Positions 8,918-19,624 are shown, numbered from the stretch's first letter. The stretch: DNA of 64,000 nucleotides from Calothrix parasitica NIES-267 (GCF_002368095.1 NZ_AP018227.1:5109782-5173781); one strand, 5' to 3'. Notes: generated by a model not told the origin, from the letters alone. Program-made: numbers and translations.

Positions 8918-9196
8918 AAAATGTTCTCCTCTCTTAAACAAGGTTTTTATTTAGTGTTATCTTTAGGTTGCCACAGGTACCAATACCTTCCATCCTTCTT
9001 GTGAGGTATCGCTCTCATTACTTTGGGTAGATAAAAGTTTTATTGAAATAAAAAACTGGTGAAATCGCATTAACCACAATCGAATGCTCTTTGCCCTCAA
9101 CCGCTAACACATTCATCAGACCTATCAGTTAACTTTGGTTTTCTCCTTCCTTAAATTCTGAATTTTAGTCAGCGTATGCACCGTCTAATAAGTTGC

Positions 9197-10069
9197 TCAA
9201 TTGTTACTATCTGTATAATCCGTACTTACAGTAACCTCACGCCAAGCATCCAAATCCGTTTTGACCCATTCGAGTTTTTCCTGAATTAGGCTTATGGCAT
9301 CGGTACCTAATGCAAGTCGCATCGGTGGATGAGAACTTTCTACAGCTTGAATGATGGCTTGCGCTGCTTTAATTGGATTTCCAGGTTGCTTACCATCCAT
9401 CTCTTTGAACCATTGCAATGAAGCAACGCTTACTGGAGCATAAGCATCAATAGGTTGTTCGGCTGCTGCCAGAGAGCGTCCGTTAAAATCTGTGCGAAAT
9501 GCCCCAGGTTCAACTAAAGTTACTTTAACTCCAAAGGATTCAACCTCCTTAGCCAGGGCTTCAGACGTACCTTCCAAGGCAAATTTAGTACCACAATAGA
9601 GGCTGCTGCCACCAAATCCTACTAATCCTGCTGTGGATGACATATTTACAATATGACCGCTGCCTTGCTGACGCATTACAGGTAATACAGTTCGCATCAG
9701 ACGAACTGCTCCAAAGAAGTTGGTTTCAAAATATTTTTGAATATCAACATCATTGACTTCTTCGAGCGCAGCAATTAGTCCATGTCCAGCATTGTTAACC
9801 AGCACATCAATTCGACCAAATGTGTCAATCGCACTATCAACTGCTGCTTTTATGTCTTGAGATAACGTTACATCCAGACGTAAAGCCTTTGCGGTATCTG
9901 GATAGTGGTTAATCAAAGCGCCTAGTTGCTCTGGTTTGCGAGCAGTAGCAATCAGGTAGTCACCTTTATTCAATACAGCTTCTGCTAAAGCACGTCCGAA
10001 CCCTGTTGAACATCCTGTAATCAACCAAACTTTATTATCAACACCATTTTGATTTTCGTCTAAGTTCAT
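9197..10069 (-). CDS. SDR-family oxidoreductase
   Basis: A 290-residue classical short-chain dehydrogenase with NAD(P) motif VWLITGCSTGFGRALAEAV, the NNAGHG motif, and catalytic Ser and YxxxK in MSSTAGLVGFGGSSLYCGTK. It resembles the 'oxidoreductase with retinol-dehydrogenase-like fold' subgroup. The substrate is unknown. I choose ATG 10069 (MNLDENQ), preceded by GGAG at a 7-nt distance, over the start at 10102. It is transcribed divergently from a LysR regulator (10186), which usually means the regulator controls it. Confidence 0.88.
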   Translation of the reverse strand: MNLDENQNGVDNKVWLITGCSTGFGRALAEAVLNKGDYLIATARKPEQLGALINHYPDTAKALRLDVTLSQDIKAAVDSAIDTFGRIDVLVNNAGHGLIAALEEVNDVDIQKYFETNFFGAVRLMRTVLPVMRQQGSGHIVNMSSTAGLVGFGGSSLYCGTKFALEGTSEALAKEVESFGVKVTLVEPGAFRTDFNGRSLAAAEQPIDAYAPVSVASLQWFKEMDGKQPGNPIKAAQAIIQAVESSHPPMRLALGTDAISLIQEKLEWVKTDLDAWREVTVSTDYTDSNN

Positions 10070-10185
10070 TTGTTTTCTCCAATACGAAGAGCGATGAGAC
10101 ACGCTTTATATTTCTTACGATAGGAGACACTGATGTAATTGTCTAATATATATATAACTATGATTAATATGTTTGAAATATAAGT
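10070..10185. promoter_or_regulatory. Shared divergent promoter region (SDR / LysR)
   Basis: A 116-bp AT-rich interval, including TAATATATATATAACTATGA, separates the divergent start codons. LysR regulators normally bind here at T-N11-A sites and control both themselves and the neighbour. I could not pick one site with confidence. Confidence 0.45.
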
Positions 10186-11073
10186 GTGATAGAACTACGG
10201 CATCTGCACTATTTCATCGCGGTGGCTGAGGAACTACACTTTAGCCGAGCAGCAGAGCGGTTGCATATTTCCCAACCTCCGCTCAGTCAGCAGATTCGGG
10301 CTTTGGAAGAGCAACTAGGAGTCAAGCTGTTTGAACGAACAAAGCGACAAGTGCAGCTTACTGAAGCAGGCACAGTGTTTTTAGAGCGCTCTTACTTGGT
10401 GTTAGAGCAACTCGAACAAGCGATTGAAGTGACACAACGAATAGGACGGGGTGAAGTTGGACGATTGGCGATCGCCTTTGTCGATTCTGCAACGTATACC
10501 GTACTACCAGATATTTTAGGTGTCTTTCGAGAACAGTTTCCTGCTGTAGAACTGCGATTGCATGAAATGACAACTGCTCAACAAATTCAAGCCTTACATC
10601 TCAAACAGGTTGATATCGGCATTGTTCGTTCTGCCATTCGAGAGCCAGGTTTAAGTGTGGAATGCCTTTTGCAAGAGTCACTGTTATTGGCATTACCACA
10701 AAACCATCCGCTATCTGCCCAAACGAAAGTGTCTCTCTGTGCTTTGGTAGATGAATCATTTATTTTATTTCCTGCCAAATTAGGACCTGTCTTTTACGAG
10801 CAAATTATAAATATGTGTCAGCAAGCCCGATTTCGTCCGAAAGTCGCTCAAGAGGCAGTTCAGATGCAAACTATCATCGGCTTAGTTGCAGCAGGATTGG
10901 GCATCGCTTTTGTTCCCACCTCCATGCAAAATTTTCCCAGAAGCGGAGTAGTTTACAGACCTTTACAGGAGCAAACACCGTCCTCTGGACTTTATCTTGC
11001 TTGGCGAGAGCATGATTCCTCTCCTGTAATAAGAGCATTTCTCAACTTGGCACAGAAGGTGGGGGAGGCATAG
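10186..11073 (+). CDS. LysR-family transcriptional regulator
   Basis: A 295-residue regulator. The N-terminal winged helix-turn-helix is unmistakable: MIELRHLHYFIAVAEELHFS, then AAERLHISQPPLSQQIRALE and GVKLFERTKRQVQLTEAG. The substrate-binding domain (about residues 90-295, two periplasmic-binding-like lobes) follows. The start is GTG 10186. Its position back-to-back with an SDR oxidoreductase suggests it switches that gene in response to a small ligand. The C-terminus is intact (LYLAWREHDSSPVIRAFLNL). Confidence 0.93.
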   Translation: MIELRHLHYFIAVAEELHFSRAAERLHISQPPLSQQIRALEEQLGVKLFERTKRQVQLTEAGTVFLERSYLVLEQLEQAIEVTQRIGRGEVGRLAIAFVDSATYTVLPDILGVFREQFPAVELRLHEMTTAQQIQALHLKQVDIGIVRSAIREPGLSVECLLQESLLLALPQNHPLSAQTKVSLCALVDESFILFPAKLGPVFYEQIINMCQQARFRPKVAQEAVQMQTIIGLVAAGLGIAFVPTSMQNFPRSGVVYRPLQEQTPSSGLYLAWREHDSSPVIRAFLNLAQKVGEA

Positions 11074-11139
11074 CGTAGCCGATTTCTCGTAAATGATATG
11101 AGTTTAGAATTGGTAGAGAAATTCACCCATCTCCCGTTA

Positions 11140-13911
11140 CTACACCTCATAAACCTTTAATATTTCATCACCATAATGGTTTATTACTTTAACCGCAATC
11201 TTCCCAGGCTTACCATTTTTATTTTGGGGTGAGTCAAAAGGACGGCTAATATTAGAATAAAGGTCTAACCATGCATCTTGATCAATTTCTGCTTTTAGAG
11301 TTTTCTTAAGTTTTTCATAGGGCTTATTTGCTCCAGTAAAGTAAGCATGACGTACAAAAAAGCTTTCACCGTTATAGTTGGTGTCGATAAACCAGCAAGC
11401 AATATCATTTACTGAACTACTGCGAATTTCACCAGTGGTGGGGTCGTAAATATCTAAACCGTTTAGTTCTACAGTAATTCTGCCATCATCAAGATGTTTG
11501 ACTTCAATATCTGGTTCGCCAAAAACCATGAACAAGTTACCCGAACCAGTTTTTTTAAGTACTTCATCACCCAAAAGTAAATCGGGATTCATTTTGGTAA
11601 CTAATACTTGTAACTTACCGTAGCGTTTCGATTCTTCGGATACACCAGGGTCAAATGCAAAACCACAGACAATCAGCAAGTCGTAGCTGATTCCTTGTAC
11701 TGCTTCTTTGGCAGCTTCTTTAATTTGGTCGGAGCCAACTGTACCGTATTCCGGACCAATGGAAACTGCAACTCGTTTGACGGTACCATCTTTTTCGGTA
11801 TATTCTCCTTCTGCTTGTATCCACTCACCAGCTAGTGGTTCAAGGGAATCAAATTTGAGTCGTTCATTCTTTTTAGTATTTTGAACTCCTGCTTTCCTTA
11901 AGTTCTCAATAATCCTAAACTCAAACTGGTCAGATGCTTGCTGTGTTGCTTCAGCTTCAGAAGCTGGTTGTTCCGAGTTAGTAGCAAGGACGCGGTGTGG
12001 TGATAAACTTTCTACAGTAAACGGACCCGTTACCCGCAATCGCTTGTTATCTTCGTAGGGTTGGTCATAAAGGATTTCGCTGTCCGAGTTAAGAGCGATA
12101 GATTCATCAATTTTTTTCTGCCGTTCTTGTTTTAACTTCCACCACTGCTGTAATAAGTCTTTAGCTTCCTGCGACCATTTATCTTCAGGTTCGCGGGGTA
12201 TTTCCCATTCTTCCCATTTTTTCTTCAGCAGTTTATTTAACTTGGTACGAATGGGTTCTAGTTTTTGTTGATACTTTTCGTGAATCGTATCGATTTCTGG
12301 ATTATTGGCGATCGCTCCTGGAGTAATGTGCGAAACTCGCTTGTAAACAAAACCTTTCTTAATATCTTCATCAGCTTTTGAATTCGTAGGTGGTATTTGC
12401 CCAACAAGTTCGGCTTCTTTCTCAATTCCTTTTGGAGAGTCAGCAAGTAAATAGTAGGGAAATTTGGCTGACATGAGACGAGTTCTAGCTAGTGCTAAAG
12501 CAACTCTACTTGTGTCGATAGTAATCCAACGTCTTCCCCATTGTTCAGCAACATAAGCTGTTGTACCTGAACCACAAGTAGGATCTAGTACTAAGTTACC
12601 TGGATCGGTAGTCATCAATAAACAACGTTCAATTACTTTATTAAATGATTGAACAACATAAATCTTTTCTCCAATTAAACTTCCTCCACCGGTATCCATC
12701 CAGATATTAGTAATAGGTGATACTGGATAATCAGTTAACTTCTTTTTAAAAAAAAGGCTTTTACCTTGTACAAATATTCTATTAGCTATATTAATTTTTT
12801 CTAGATCAGCAACTTTAACAGTCCATCGTCTACCCTTCGGTGGATAATATATGTTTTCCCTCCATTTAAATTCTTGATAACTATCTTGAATATTACTAGT
12901 CATGGAGTTTAATGAACCTTTACAAAATCGCTTTTCTATATCAAGCGAATATTCATTATTTTTATTGATAGTTATAATTTGATTGTTATCAGTTTCTATT
13001 AAATTAAATCTGTTATCTATTTCTTCTTTACCTCTATCAACATAGATTTTTTTTATTTTTGTATTATCGCTATTTTTTCCATACCAAAGGATGATGTCAT
13101 AAATACAGTCAAGCTTTGAACTTGATAGCCCAGAATTTGTTTTAAATATTATTTGATTTATATAGTTTTTACTTCCAAAAACCTCATCCAACAAACATCT
13201 AACTAAATGAACATTCTCATCACCAATCTGTACAAAAACACTACCAGTTTCTGTTAATAACTCCCTCGCTACAATTAACCTATCTCTTAAATAATTTAAA
13301 TAAGAATGTATACCTAATTCCCAAGTATCTCGAAACGCTTTTACTTGCTCTGGTTGTCGGGTCGCATGATTAGCTATACCATCTTTTACATCTCGCTTCT
13401 GAGTAGATACTTGCCAGTTTGAGCTAAACTTAATTCCATAAGGAGGGTCAATATAGATAGTTTGCACCTTACCTTTTAACCCTTCCTTCTCAGCCAAAGA
13501 TGCCATCACCAGCAATGAGTCACCCAAAATCATCCGGTTAGTCCAACTAATCCCTTCTTTATGTTGATAAAAGTCAATTAATTTCTCAAATGCTAAACCA
13601 TTAAAATCACCAAATAAACTTAATTGCTCTGCTTTTTCTTTTTTAGCCTGGGTACGAAAGTCTTCAATTAATGCTTGAGGATGAATCTTTTCTTGAATAT
13701 AAATTGGAACAGCGGAAACTTCTAAATCTTCTTTATCCTGTTCGTCTTTCGTATTCCAAACTAACTGAGGGTCTAAAGATACATCGCGAGAATATAGTAA
13801 AGTTTTTGGCTGTTTCTCTTCATCTGATAAAAAATCGCGTAGTTCTTCTGTAGGAATATTTGCTCTTTTATCTTTATGTTTAACAGTATTAATTTTAGTT
13901 TGTTTAGACAT
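11140..13911 (-). CDS. Site-specific DNA methyltransferase, Mod subunit of a two-gene R-M system (beta class)
   Basis: A 923-residue adenine/N4-cytosine methyltransferase. Catalytic motif IV, TIYIDPPYG (about residues 152-160), precedes the SAM-binding motif I, LVLDPTCGSGTTAYVAEQWG (about 445), which defines the beta permutation seen in type III Mod proteins. The region between them (about 230-430), likely the target-recognition domain, is more AT-rich in sequence than the flanks. The C-terminal ~300 residues are an additional domain typical of this system. It sits directly downstream of the helicase/nuclease gene with a 58-bp gap, so both form one operon. Confidence 0.9.
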   Translation of the reverse strand: MSKQTKINTVKHKDKRANIPTEELRDFLSDEEKQPKTLLYSRDVSLDPQLVWNTKDEQDKEDLEVSAVPIYIQEKIHPQALIEDFRTQAKKEKAEQLSLFGDFNGLAFEKLIDFYQHKEGISWTNRMILGDSLLVMASLAEKEGLKGKVQTIYIDPPYGIKFSSNWQVSTQKRDVKDGIANHATRQPEQVKAFRDTWELGIHSYLNYLRDRLIVARELLTETGSVFVQIGDENVHLVRCLLDEVFGSKNYINQIIFKTNSGLSSSKLDCIYDIILWYGKNSDNTKIKKIYVDRGKEEIDNRFNLIETDNNQIITINKNNEYSLDIEKRFCKGSLNSMTSNIQDSYQEFKWRENIYYPPKGRRWTVKVADLEKINIANRIFVQGKSLFFKKKLTDYPVSPITNIWMDTGGGSLIGEKIYVVQSFNKVIERCLLMTTDPGNLVLDPTCGSGTTAYVAEQWGRRWITIDTSRVALALARTRLMSAKFPYYLLADSPKGIEKEAELVGQIPPTNSKADEDIKKGFVYKRVSHITPGAIANNPEIDTIHEKYQQKLEPIRTKLNKLLKKKWEEWEIPREPEDKWSQEAKDLLQQWWKLKQERQKKIDESIALNSDSEILYDQPYEDNKRLRVTGPFTVESLSPHRVLATNSEQPASEAEATQQASDQFEFRIIENLRKAGVQNTKKNERLKFDSLEPLAGEWIQAEGEYTEKDGTVKRVAVSIGPEYGTVGSDQIKEAAKEAVQGISYDLLIVCGFAFDPGVSEESKRYGKLQVLVTKMNPDLLLGDEVLKKTGSGNLFMVFGEPDIEVKHLDDGRITVELNGLDIYDPTTGEIRSSSVNDIACWFIDTNYNGESFFVRHAYFTGANKPYEKLKKTLKAEIDQDAWLDLYSNISRPFDSPQNKNGKPGKIAVKVINHYGDEILKVYEV

Positions 13912-13969
13912 ATTTAGTTACTCTACTTATTAATTAAATAATGGATAAAGAAATTATTAGTAATCAGTA

Positions 13970-16900
13970 TTAAGCCGCTTGAAGATTACTAACAGTAGAC
14001 TGTTTACTATAATCACTGTTAATAAAATTCTGAATAGTATTTTCTGCATCCCAAGGGTCGGTAATTTCAATAAAATTCCACCGACCAAAACCACCGTGCC
14101 GATTAACTGCTGGTATCCAGAGGTTACGAGTAGTTGCAACCTTAATTACTTTGTCTGTCCTAGCTTCTCCAGATACTTCTACAATTAAATTCAACAAATC
14201 GCTTTGACCGTCATTAATTTTCACAATGAAATCAGGCATATAGTTCTTTTGTTGACCTTTCAAAGTATAAGGAATTAAGAAACCAAGTCCTTGATTTTTA
14301 ACATAACAAACTACTTCGTCCATATCTTCTAATACCTGTGCCATCTTTTGTTCCCAACTATTAGTGTCAGCAACTACATGAGAAATATGGCATTTGTGAA
14401 GGTCGGTAATATAAGTTGGACGAGCGGTACTAAAATCTACGTAACGGGTAGACCCCATCGGGTCATAGGGACGTAAAATCGGTTTTAGGGATTTTTCTTT
14501 TTCTCCTGCAACTATAGCTTGATAAATACAATCTGAAGCATCATGGGCAAATTCATTTAGCAGTAGTAATTGGGAATATGTTCCAGACTTGTAGTCAACG
14601 CATTCTCTTATCCACTGCTTGCCTATCTGTAAAACTTGAGGAAATAACCAAACCTGTACCTCAGAATCATCAAGAGAATAATTTTCTAGCTTTTCTTGCT
14701 TTTGAGTACCGTCCTGACGAAAATATTTCTCTAAAGTTAACTTCGCTAATAAAAATGCTACTTCTTGTTCCCTGCGTGTTTTCAAGTCATCAAGAGTATG
14801 AATACTCGATTGACCAATAATTGGAGCATTTTCGGTTTTGGTGGGTAAATTGTTCGTAGATAAAGAATATTTACAACCAGGTTTATTAAAATCTGGTGTC
14901 AATTTTTGACTCTTTATTTCGTAACGGTAGCCCAACAACCGAGGGAAAGTTATCTCACAATCATTTCGTTCTGGAAGTGCGCGGACGCGAGTAGGTAATG
15001 CTCCTCGTTTTGGTTGTTTATTGGAACCCGCACAAGGAATAAAGGCAAAGGGAACACCGTAGACTTCCGCATACTCTGGGGTGAATGACTCAATTTCAAT
15101 ATTCTTACCATTAACGTTAATTTGATTAACGGTAGGAGTATAACTAATGCGTCTTAAACCTCTTCCTACAACTTGTTCGCATAAAAGCTGAGTTCCAAAT
15201 GCTCTCACCCCTAAAATGTGGGTGACTGTATTAGCATCCCAACCTTCGGTCAGCATCGAAACTGAAACAACACAACGAATATGTTCGCCTAACTTACCGG
15301 GTTTACCAACAGTGTTTAGCACCTCACGCAACAAGTCTTCATTGGTAATTTTATCCGGGTCTTGACCTGGGTATCTTACCCGATACTCTGCTTTAAACTC
15401 TTCTATCTCTCGTGCAGCTAGTTTCTTAAACTCATCGCTCATGGCTTCTCCAGACTCTAACTGTTTGCTATCTACCAAAATCGTGTTAGGTCTGTTTGTC
15501 CAATTCCCATCTTTGACATTATTAAATAAGGTTAATTGTCCGGGAGTTAAAACAGGTCTTTTATCTGGGTAAACTTTACCAGTATCCCAACCAGAGATAT
15601 AGTCATAAACCATCTTGGAAACACTGGTGTTATTGCAAACCACAATAAACACCGGGGGTGTTAGTCCCTTACTTTGTGCATCAGTATTTTCCAACCACTG
15701 ATGATATTGCTTTTCATAGTTACCATACAGCGTCCGTAATGCCCCTTCTAATTCTTTGGGTAACTTCGGTTCTGGTGTAGATGGTTCGCTTTCCTTCTTA
15801 CTTCTCCCCTTTTTGGGTAAATGGTCGCGAATCAAATTCCATATATTGCGATAAGTAGGCAATTCACCCTTCATACTATCGTCAGAGACTGGTACGCGGG
15901 GGATTTTAACAATACCAGATTCAATCGCATCAATTAAAGAAAAATCAGATACTACCCAAGGAAATAAGGTTCCTTCTTTGTAACCAGAACCCTTTAAGAA
16001 AAATGGAGTTGCACTAAGGTCATAAACTACCTTTATCCCTAATTTCTGTTGTATTGCTTCTAATCCAGAAATCCAGATTCTAGCTTCCTCTTCATTTTTC
16101 TTAGCTTCTTTTAAATCATCACCTTTATATTTTTCTTCATCACCACCAACACGACGACGGTAACAGTGGTGTGCTTCATCATTAATGACAATAATATTTT
16201 TCTTTTTCCCCAGTCCACGACATACCCTATTAACCATCTGGGATGGGATTTCTGTAAATGGGCTTTTCTTATCTTGAATTAAAATACTTTTAGTTAATTT
16301 AGCAACATTAGTATGTTCTCTTAATTGAAAAGCATGATAATTAGTAATGACAATCTTAGCTTTCTCTAAATCTGGTAATAAATCAGCAGGAACTAAATCT
16401 AACTTCTTATAATAATTTTCTGGGTCGTTAGGCTGAATTACACGCAAGCGGTCGCGAATTGTAATCCCTGGTGCTACGACTAAAAAAGTATCGCTAAACT
16501 CTCGACGTTGAGGATTGGCAATTTTATTCAGCGAATGCCAAGCAATTAGCATCGACATCACAACTGTTTTACCAGTCCCAGTTGCCATTTTCAACGCTTG
16601 ACGAAATAGCAACGGATTAGCATCGTCTTTAAATTTATTCAGATTGTTTTCAATCCAGGTATCCCCAGACTTTTTTGCAACTTCAGCTATATAAATAGCT
16701 GTTTCTAAAGCCTCAATCTGACAAAAGAACAATCGTCTTTCTCGCTCTGGATTTGTCCAATGTTCTAACAATCGCCGCGTTATTGGTGTAATATTTACAT
16801 CGCTGCGATAACCACCACGTCGCCACAATGAAACGCGATTGCGAATATCGTTAATAAATTTGTTCTCTTCTATTCGGTCTTGCGTCCATGAACCTGAGTC

Positions 16901-17074
16901 AGATTCAAGCTGCTTGTGTTTTTTCTTAGGCTGGGCAATAGGAATAAAACGATGGCTTTTACGCCTTTGCTCAGTAATGTGGCTGGTAATACCATCGTCA
17001 TCAAAACGGAAGTGACACTGAGGTTCATCAAATGGCGAATTAATAATTGGGTTTTCAATAATAACCTGTTCCAC
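13970..17074 (-). CDS. DEAD-box helicase/restriction subunit (BPTD_3080-like / type III Res-like)
   Basis: A 1034-residue ATP-dependent restriction protein that translocates on DNA and cleaves unmodified sites together with the Mod partner. It has Walker A in ALKMATGTGKTVVMSMLI (about 161-178), Walker B DEAH in VVINDEAHHCYRRR, and helicase motifs V/VI in SMLTEGWDANTVTHILGVRA and EQVVGRGLRR. A C-terminal PD-(D/E)xK-like segment (NYMPDFIVKIND, NLIVEVSGEARTD, then VATTRNLWIPAVNRHGGFG) matches what I recall of BPTD_3080-family endonucleases, where Lys in VEVKG is replaced by VEVSG. The start is GTG 17074 and is weakly supported. Confidence 0.87.
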   Translation of the reverse strand: MEQVIIENPIINSPFDEPQCHFRFDDDGITSHITEQRRKSHRFIPIAQPKKKHKQLESDSGSWTQDRIEENKFINDIRNRVSLWRRGGYRSDVNITPITRRLLEHWTNPERERRLFFCQIEALETAIYIAEVAKKSGDTWIENNLNKFKDDANPLLFRQALKMATGTGKTVVMSMLIAWHSLNKIANPQRREFSDTFLVVAPGITIRDRLRVIQPNDPENYYKKLDLVPADLLPDLEKAKIVITNYHAFQLREHTNVAKLTKSILIQDKKSPFTEIPSQMVNRVCRGLGKKKNIIVINDEAHHCYRRRVGGDEEKYKGDDLKEAKKNEEEARIWISGLEAIQQKLGIKVVYDLSATPFFLKGSGYKEGTLFPWVVSDFSLIDAIESGIVKIPRVPVSDDSMKGELPTYRNIWNLIRDHLPKKGRSKKESEPSTPEPKLPKELEGALRTLYGNYEKQYHQWLENTDAQSKGLTPPVFIVVCNNTSVSKMVYDYISGWDTGKVYPDKRPVLTPGQLTLFNNVKDGNWTNRPNTILVDSKQLESGEAMSDEFKKLAAREIEEFKAEYRVRYPGQDPDKITNEDLLREVLNTVGKPGKLGEHIRCVVSVSMLTEGWDANTVTHILGVRAFGTQLLCEQVVGRGLRRISYTPTVNQINVNGKNIEIESFTPEYAEVYGVPFAFIPCAGSNKQPKRGALPTRVRALPERNDCEITFPRLLGYRYEIKSQKLTPDFNKPGCKYSLSTNNLPTKTENAPIIGQSSIHTLDDLKTRREQEVAFLLAKLTLEKYFRQDGTQKQEKLENYSLDDSEVQVWLFPQVLQIGKQWIRECVDYKSGTYSQLLLLNEFAHDASDCIYQAIVAGEKEKSLKPILRPYDPMGSTRYVDFSTARPTYITDLHKCHISHVVADTNSWEQKMAQVLEDMDEVVCYVKNQGLGFLIPYTLKGQQKNYMPDFIVKINDGQSDLLNLIVEVSGEARTDKVIKVATTRNLWIPAVNRHGGFGRWNFIEITDPWDAENTIQNFINSDYSKQSTVSNLQAA

Positions 17075-17577
17075 TGATCTAAACCAAAGAAAAATAGCAC
17101 ATAAAAGCCACGATCAATAGGTAAAATAAGGCGCAAAAATACAGCTAAATTTTGTCTATAACCGCAATACTCTACGTAGAAAAATTTACTTAGAAGTATA
17201 TCTATCTAGTGACTATTTAAACCTTTCCCAAATCGCCAAATTTTTTCGATAAGCTTGATGGGTTTGGTAAGCCACATTGTAAACGTTATAGTATCCGGAA
17301 AATAGTATTATTGCAATAACTTTAATGATAAATAAGTAAATATACTGATAATTTAATACATTCTTCTTAAAGCTGTTTTTTATCTGGAGGAAAAGTAATT
17401 CTATCAAGAATAAACTTCGACAAAATTCCATAAAATGTTAATAAAATACTCTTCGATAAAAAATAATTGAATCGAGTCCAAAGATTAAACCTAGAATGTA
17501 GGAGCAAGCTTTTTGTAAAGATATGCTAGATAGATACACCACAAATTTAATTATTTAAAAGTCCACCCACGCATTTT
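17075..17577. other. Intergenic region; one weak small ORF (17213-17431, minus)
   Basis: 503 AT-rich bases. A 72-codon minus-strand frame from ATG 17431 would code a single-span hydrophobic peptide (IYLFIIKVIAIILFSGYYNV) but has no clear ribosome-binding site and no recognisable family. The promoter of the R-M operon should lie near 17080-17210. Nothing else is evident. The left limit of the accessory DNA may fall here. Confidence 0.3.
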
Positions 17578-17856
17578 TTATCGAAATTGCTGTCGCATAG
17601 TTTTAGTTGTCGCGTAATGATTTATGACAGAAGAAAACTCCCCCAATTGACCAGCATCATTCAACCTGTTGGAGTTTTCTTGTTCCCATTTCTCCCATGC
17701 CTCCTCGTATTCAGCTAAAGTGTCATAGTCCTCCGGTTCTGGTGGCTCAATGCTGTCATCCCAAAAAATTAAAGGATTACCCTGAGAATCAAGTTGACGT
17801 GGCATTTCTCGAAAATGCGCTGGATCCCAACGGTCAGACTCAGCTGTTTCTTTCAC
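17578..17856 (-). CDS. Small acidic hypothetical protein
   Basis: 92 residues from GTG 17856, rich in Glu, Asp, Trp and Pro: WDPAHFREMP, IFWDDSIEPPEPEDYDTLAE, YEEAWEKWEQEN. It follows the 545-residue gene on the same strand after a 53-bp gap and is probably co-transcribed. I do not recognise it. Its strong acidity and repeated aromatic/acidic pattern would suit a DNA mimic or a binding adaptor, but this is speculation. Confidence 0.55.
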   Translation of the reverse strand: MKETAESDRWDPAHFREMPRQLDSQGNPLIFWDDSIEPPEPEDYDTLAEYEEAWEKWEQENSNRLNDAGQLGEFSSVINHYATTKTMRQQFR

Positions 17857-17909
17857 TACCGTTCTCTCATCTATATTTGTGATGAAACTTTTATACCTAT
17901 TGAAGCTTT

Positions 17910-19547
17910 TTATTTAGTAGAGCAAGATACATTTTCTCGCCATTTACGTAGTTGGTGATATATTTCAATTTCATGGAAAGCTCGGGACTCCCATATCAAT
18001 GTATTAGGAAGCTTAATTTTATATACCCCATTGGCAATCTCTTTGTATTCAGATATAACACCCTCTCTCTTGGCTTTATTTAATACCTTAATAGTTTCCG
18101 GAACAATATTATTAACTCTCCGTTGTTGTTCGATAGAGAGAGCATTCCAAGCCTGTTCTTTGATTTCTGGGTGTTGGTTAAATATATTTCTAATGTCTTC
18201 CCAATTCCCCTGTATTAAAGCATCGATTCCCTTATCGAGTGGTGTCATTTCTAACTCTAAATCCGACTCTTCTGGTTCCTCTAAATATTCTTCCTGTAGT
18301 TCTTCAACACTTGTATAAAATCTAGACCTAGCTGTTTCTTTAATGACTTCCAACTCTGTCCAATGAAAATAATGATTGAATCCATCAACCTTAACCAAAA
18401 TGGGATTGATATTATCCCCATTTAATCCGATTACCTTACCTTTTTTATTTTGAAGATTGCCTGTCTTGATTTCTACCGTAGCGGGTATATCAAAGCCCAT
18501 CGATACTAGAGCATCGTTACGAACATCGGTGTCTACCCATGCTAGCTCTTGCTCGAAGCTATGATAGTTCGCAAGATTAGCTCCCCAAGTTTCTCTCCAT
18601 TGGGGATTGTGGTTATAAGCGTAATTAGAAATATGCTTGAGTGCTATAGTATCGTGCCGAAGTATATTTGATATGGCACTCCATCTTTTATCTAGAGGAA
18701 CTGTTGCTTCCCAACGTTGGCAAGACTCGACTATTAATTGACCTAAAGAATCGCTGATTCTACCGATATTATTTACATCCGTTGTTAGTTGCTGCGCTAA
18801 TTCTTCCCATTTGTCTTCAACGGTTTGACTTGAACTGGTTGATGTGGTTTCTTGTTGAGGATTTTGTGTAATTTCTTGAGTACTCGAATTGTTCATATCA
18901 CTTACATCTGAAGTAATATTTTCAACAACTTCAAGTGGTTCTTCTACATCTGTAAGTTTTTGATATAAATCGGCGATCGCACTCCTAAGAATGTCTTGAG
19001 GTATTAACCCATAATTATCCATTAATTTCTGAGTTAATAACCCCGTTTGTTCGTCAAACTCATACACAGGGGGGAATTGTGCATAGCGCTCTCCCCTGCA
19101 ATTTCTGCGCCATATGGAAGGCTTTGAAGGTAGGGCTAATTCTCTTTCCTTTTTAAGTTGCGCTTGTCTATCTTTAATCAAATCATCTACATAAGCACAA
19201 GTTAAATCTTCTTCAACCTCGGATAGCTGCTCAATTATTGGCTGATATTTTTCTGAACACAATCTTAGTAACTTCGTGACAGGAATTTGAAACAGAGCAT
19301 GGGGACGATATGCGAAGTCTTGAAAATTTTCTGCTAACTTGAGCGCTCGTTTTTCTTCTGTGCTGCCTTTATCCCAACCAAATTTATTAAGTAATTCTCG
19401 ATATTCCCCTTTGCTATAAGCCCTCTTGTATTCCCATAACAAGAAACTAGCATGAACGTATTCCTCGGTGCTTTTCTCTATGTGCTTTACAGGGTTCGCA
19501 TCAACATTGTGAACCTGGTGATAAGTTGATTCAGAAAGTAATTGCAT
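17910..19547 (-). CDS. Large hypothetical accessory-element protein with KOW-like domain
   Basis: 545 residues. The N-terminal part (about 30-180) is helical (HASFLLWEYKRAYSKGEYRE, FRPHALFQIPVTKLLRL-type segments). The middle (about 205-235) is Ser/Thr/Gln-rich and probably disordered. Near 365-410 there is a short beta-rich module, GNLQNKKGKVIGLNGDNINP followed by YFHWTELEVI, that looks like KOW/SH3-type folds. Similar architecture (helical N-terminus plus KOW-like module) is seen in the 500-residue protein at 54880-56382 at the far end of the accessory region, and a KOW-like module recurs at 45782-46975. Function unknown; an element-maintenance role is inferred from position. Confidence 0.6.
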   Translation of the reverse strand: MQLLSESTYHQVHNVDANPVKHIEKSTEEYVHASFLLWEYKRAYSKGEYRELLNKFGWDKGSTEEKRALKLAENFQDFAYRPHALFQIPVTKLLRLCSEKYQPIIEQLSEVEEDLTCAYVDDLIKDRQAQLKKERELALPSKPSIWRRNCRGERYAQFPPVYEFDEQTGLLTQKLMDNYGLIPQDILRSAIADLYQKLTDVEEPLEVVENITSDVSDMNNSSTQEITQNPQQETTSTSSSQTVEDKWEELAQQLTTDVNNIGRISDSLGQLIVESCQRWEATVPLDKRWSAISNILRHDTIALKHISNYAYNHNPQWRETWGANLANYHSFEQELAWVDTDVRNDALVSMGFDIPATVEIKTGNLQNKKGKVIGLNGDNINPILVKVDGFNHYFHWTELEVIKETARSRFYTSVEELQEEYLEEPEESDLELEMTPLDKGIDALIQGNWEDIRNIFNQHPEIKEQAWNALSIEQQRRVNNIVPETIKVLNKAKREGVISEYKEIANGVYKIKLPNTLIWESRAFHEIEIYHQLRKWRENVSCSTK

Positions 19548-19624
19548 GATATTATTTAAGCTCGTTTTATTTGACTTTGGTCTTCCTTTAAGACCAATTT
19601 TTATTTATCCGACTAAACCAAATA

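Noticed and set aside
10358-10778. Minus-strand frames within the LysR gene
   Set aside because: Antisense to a fully conserved regulator; no ribosome-binding sites or domains.
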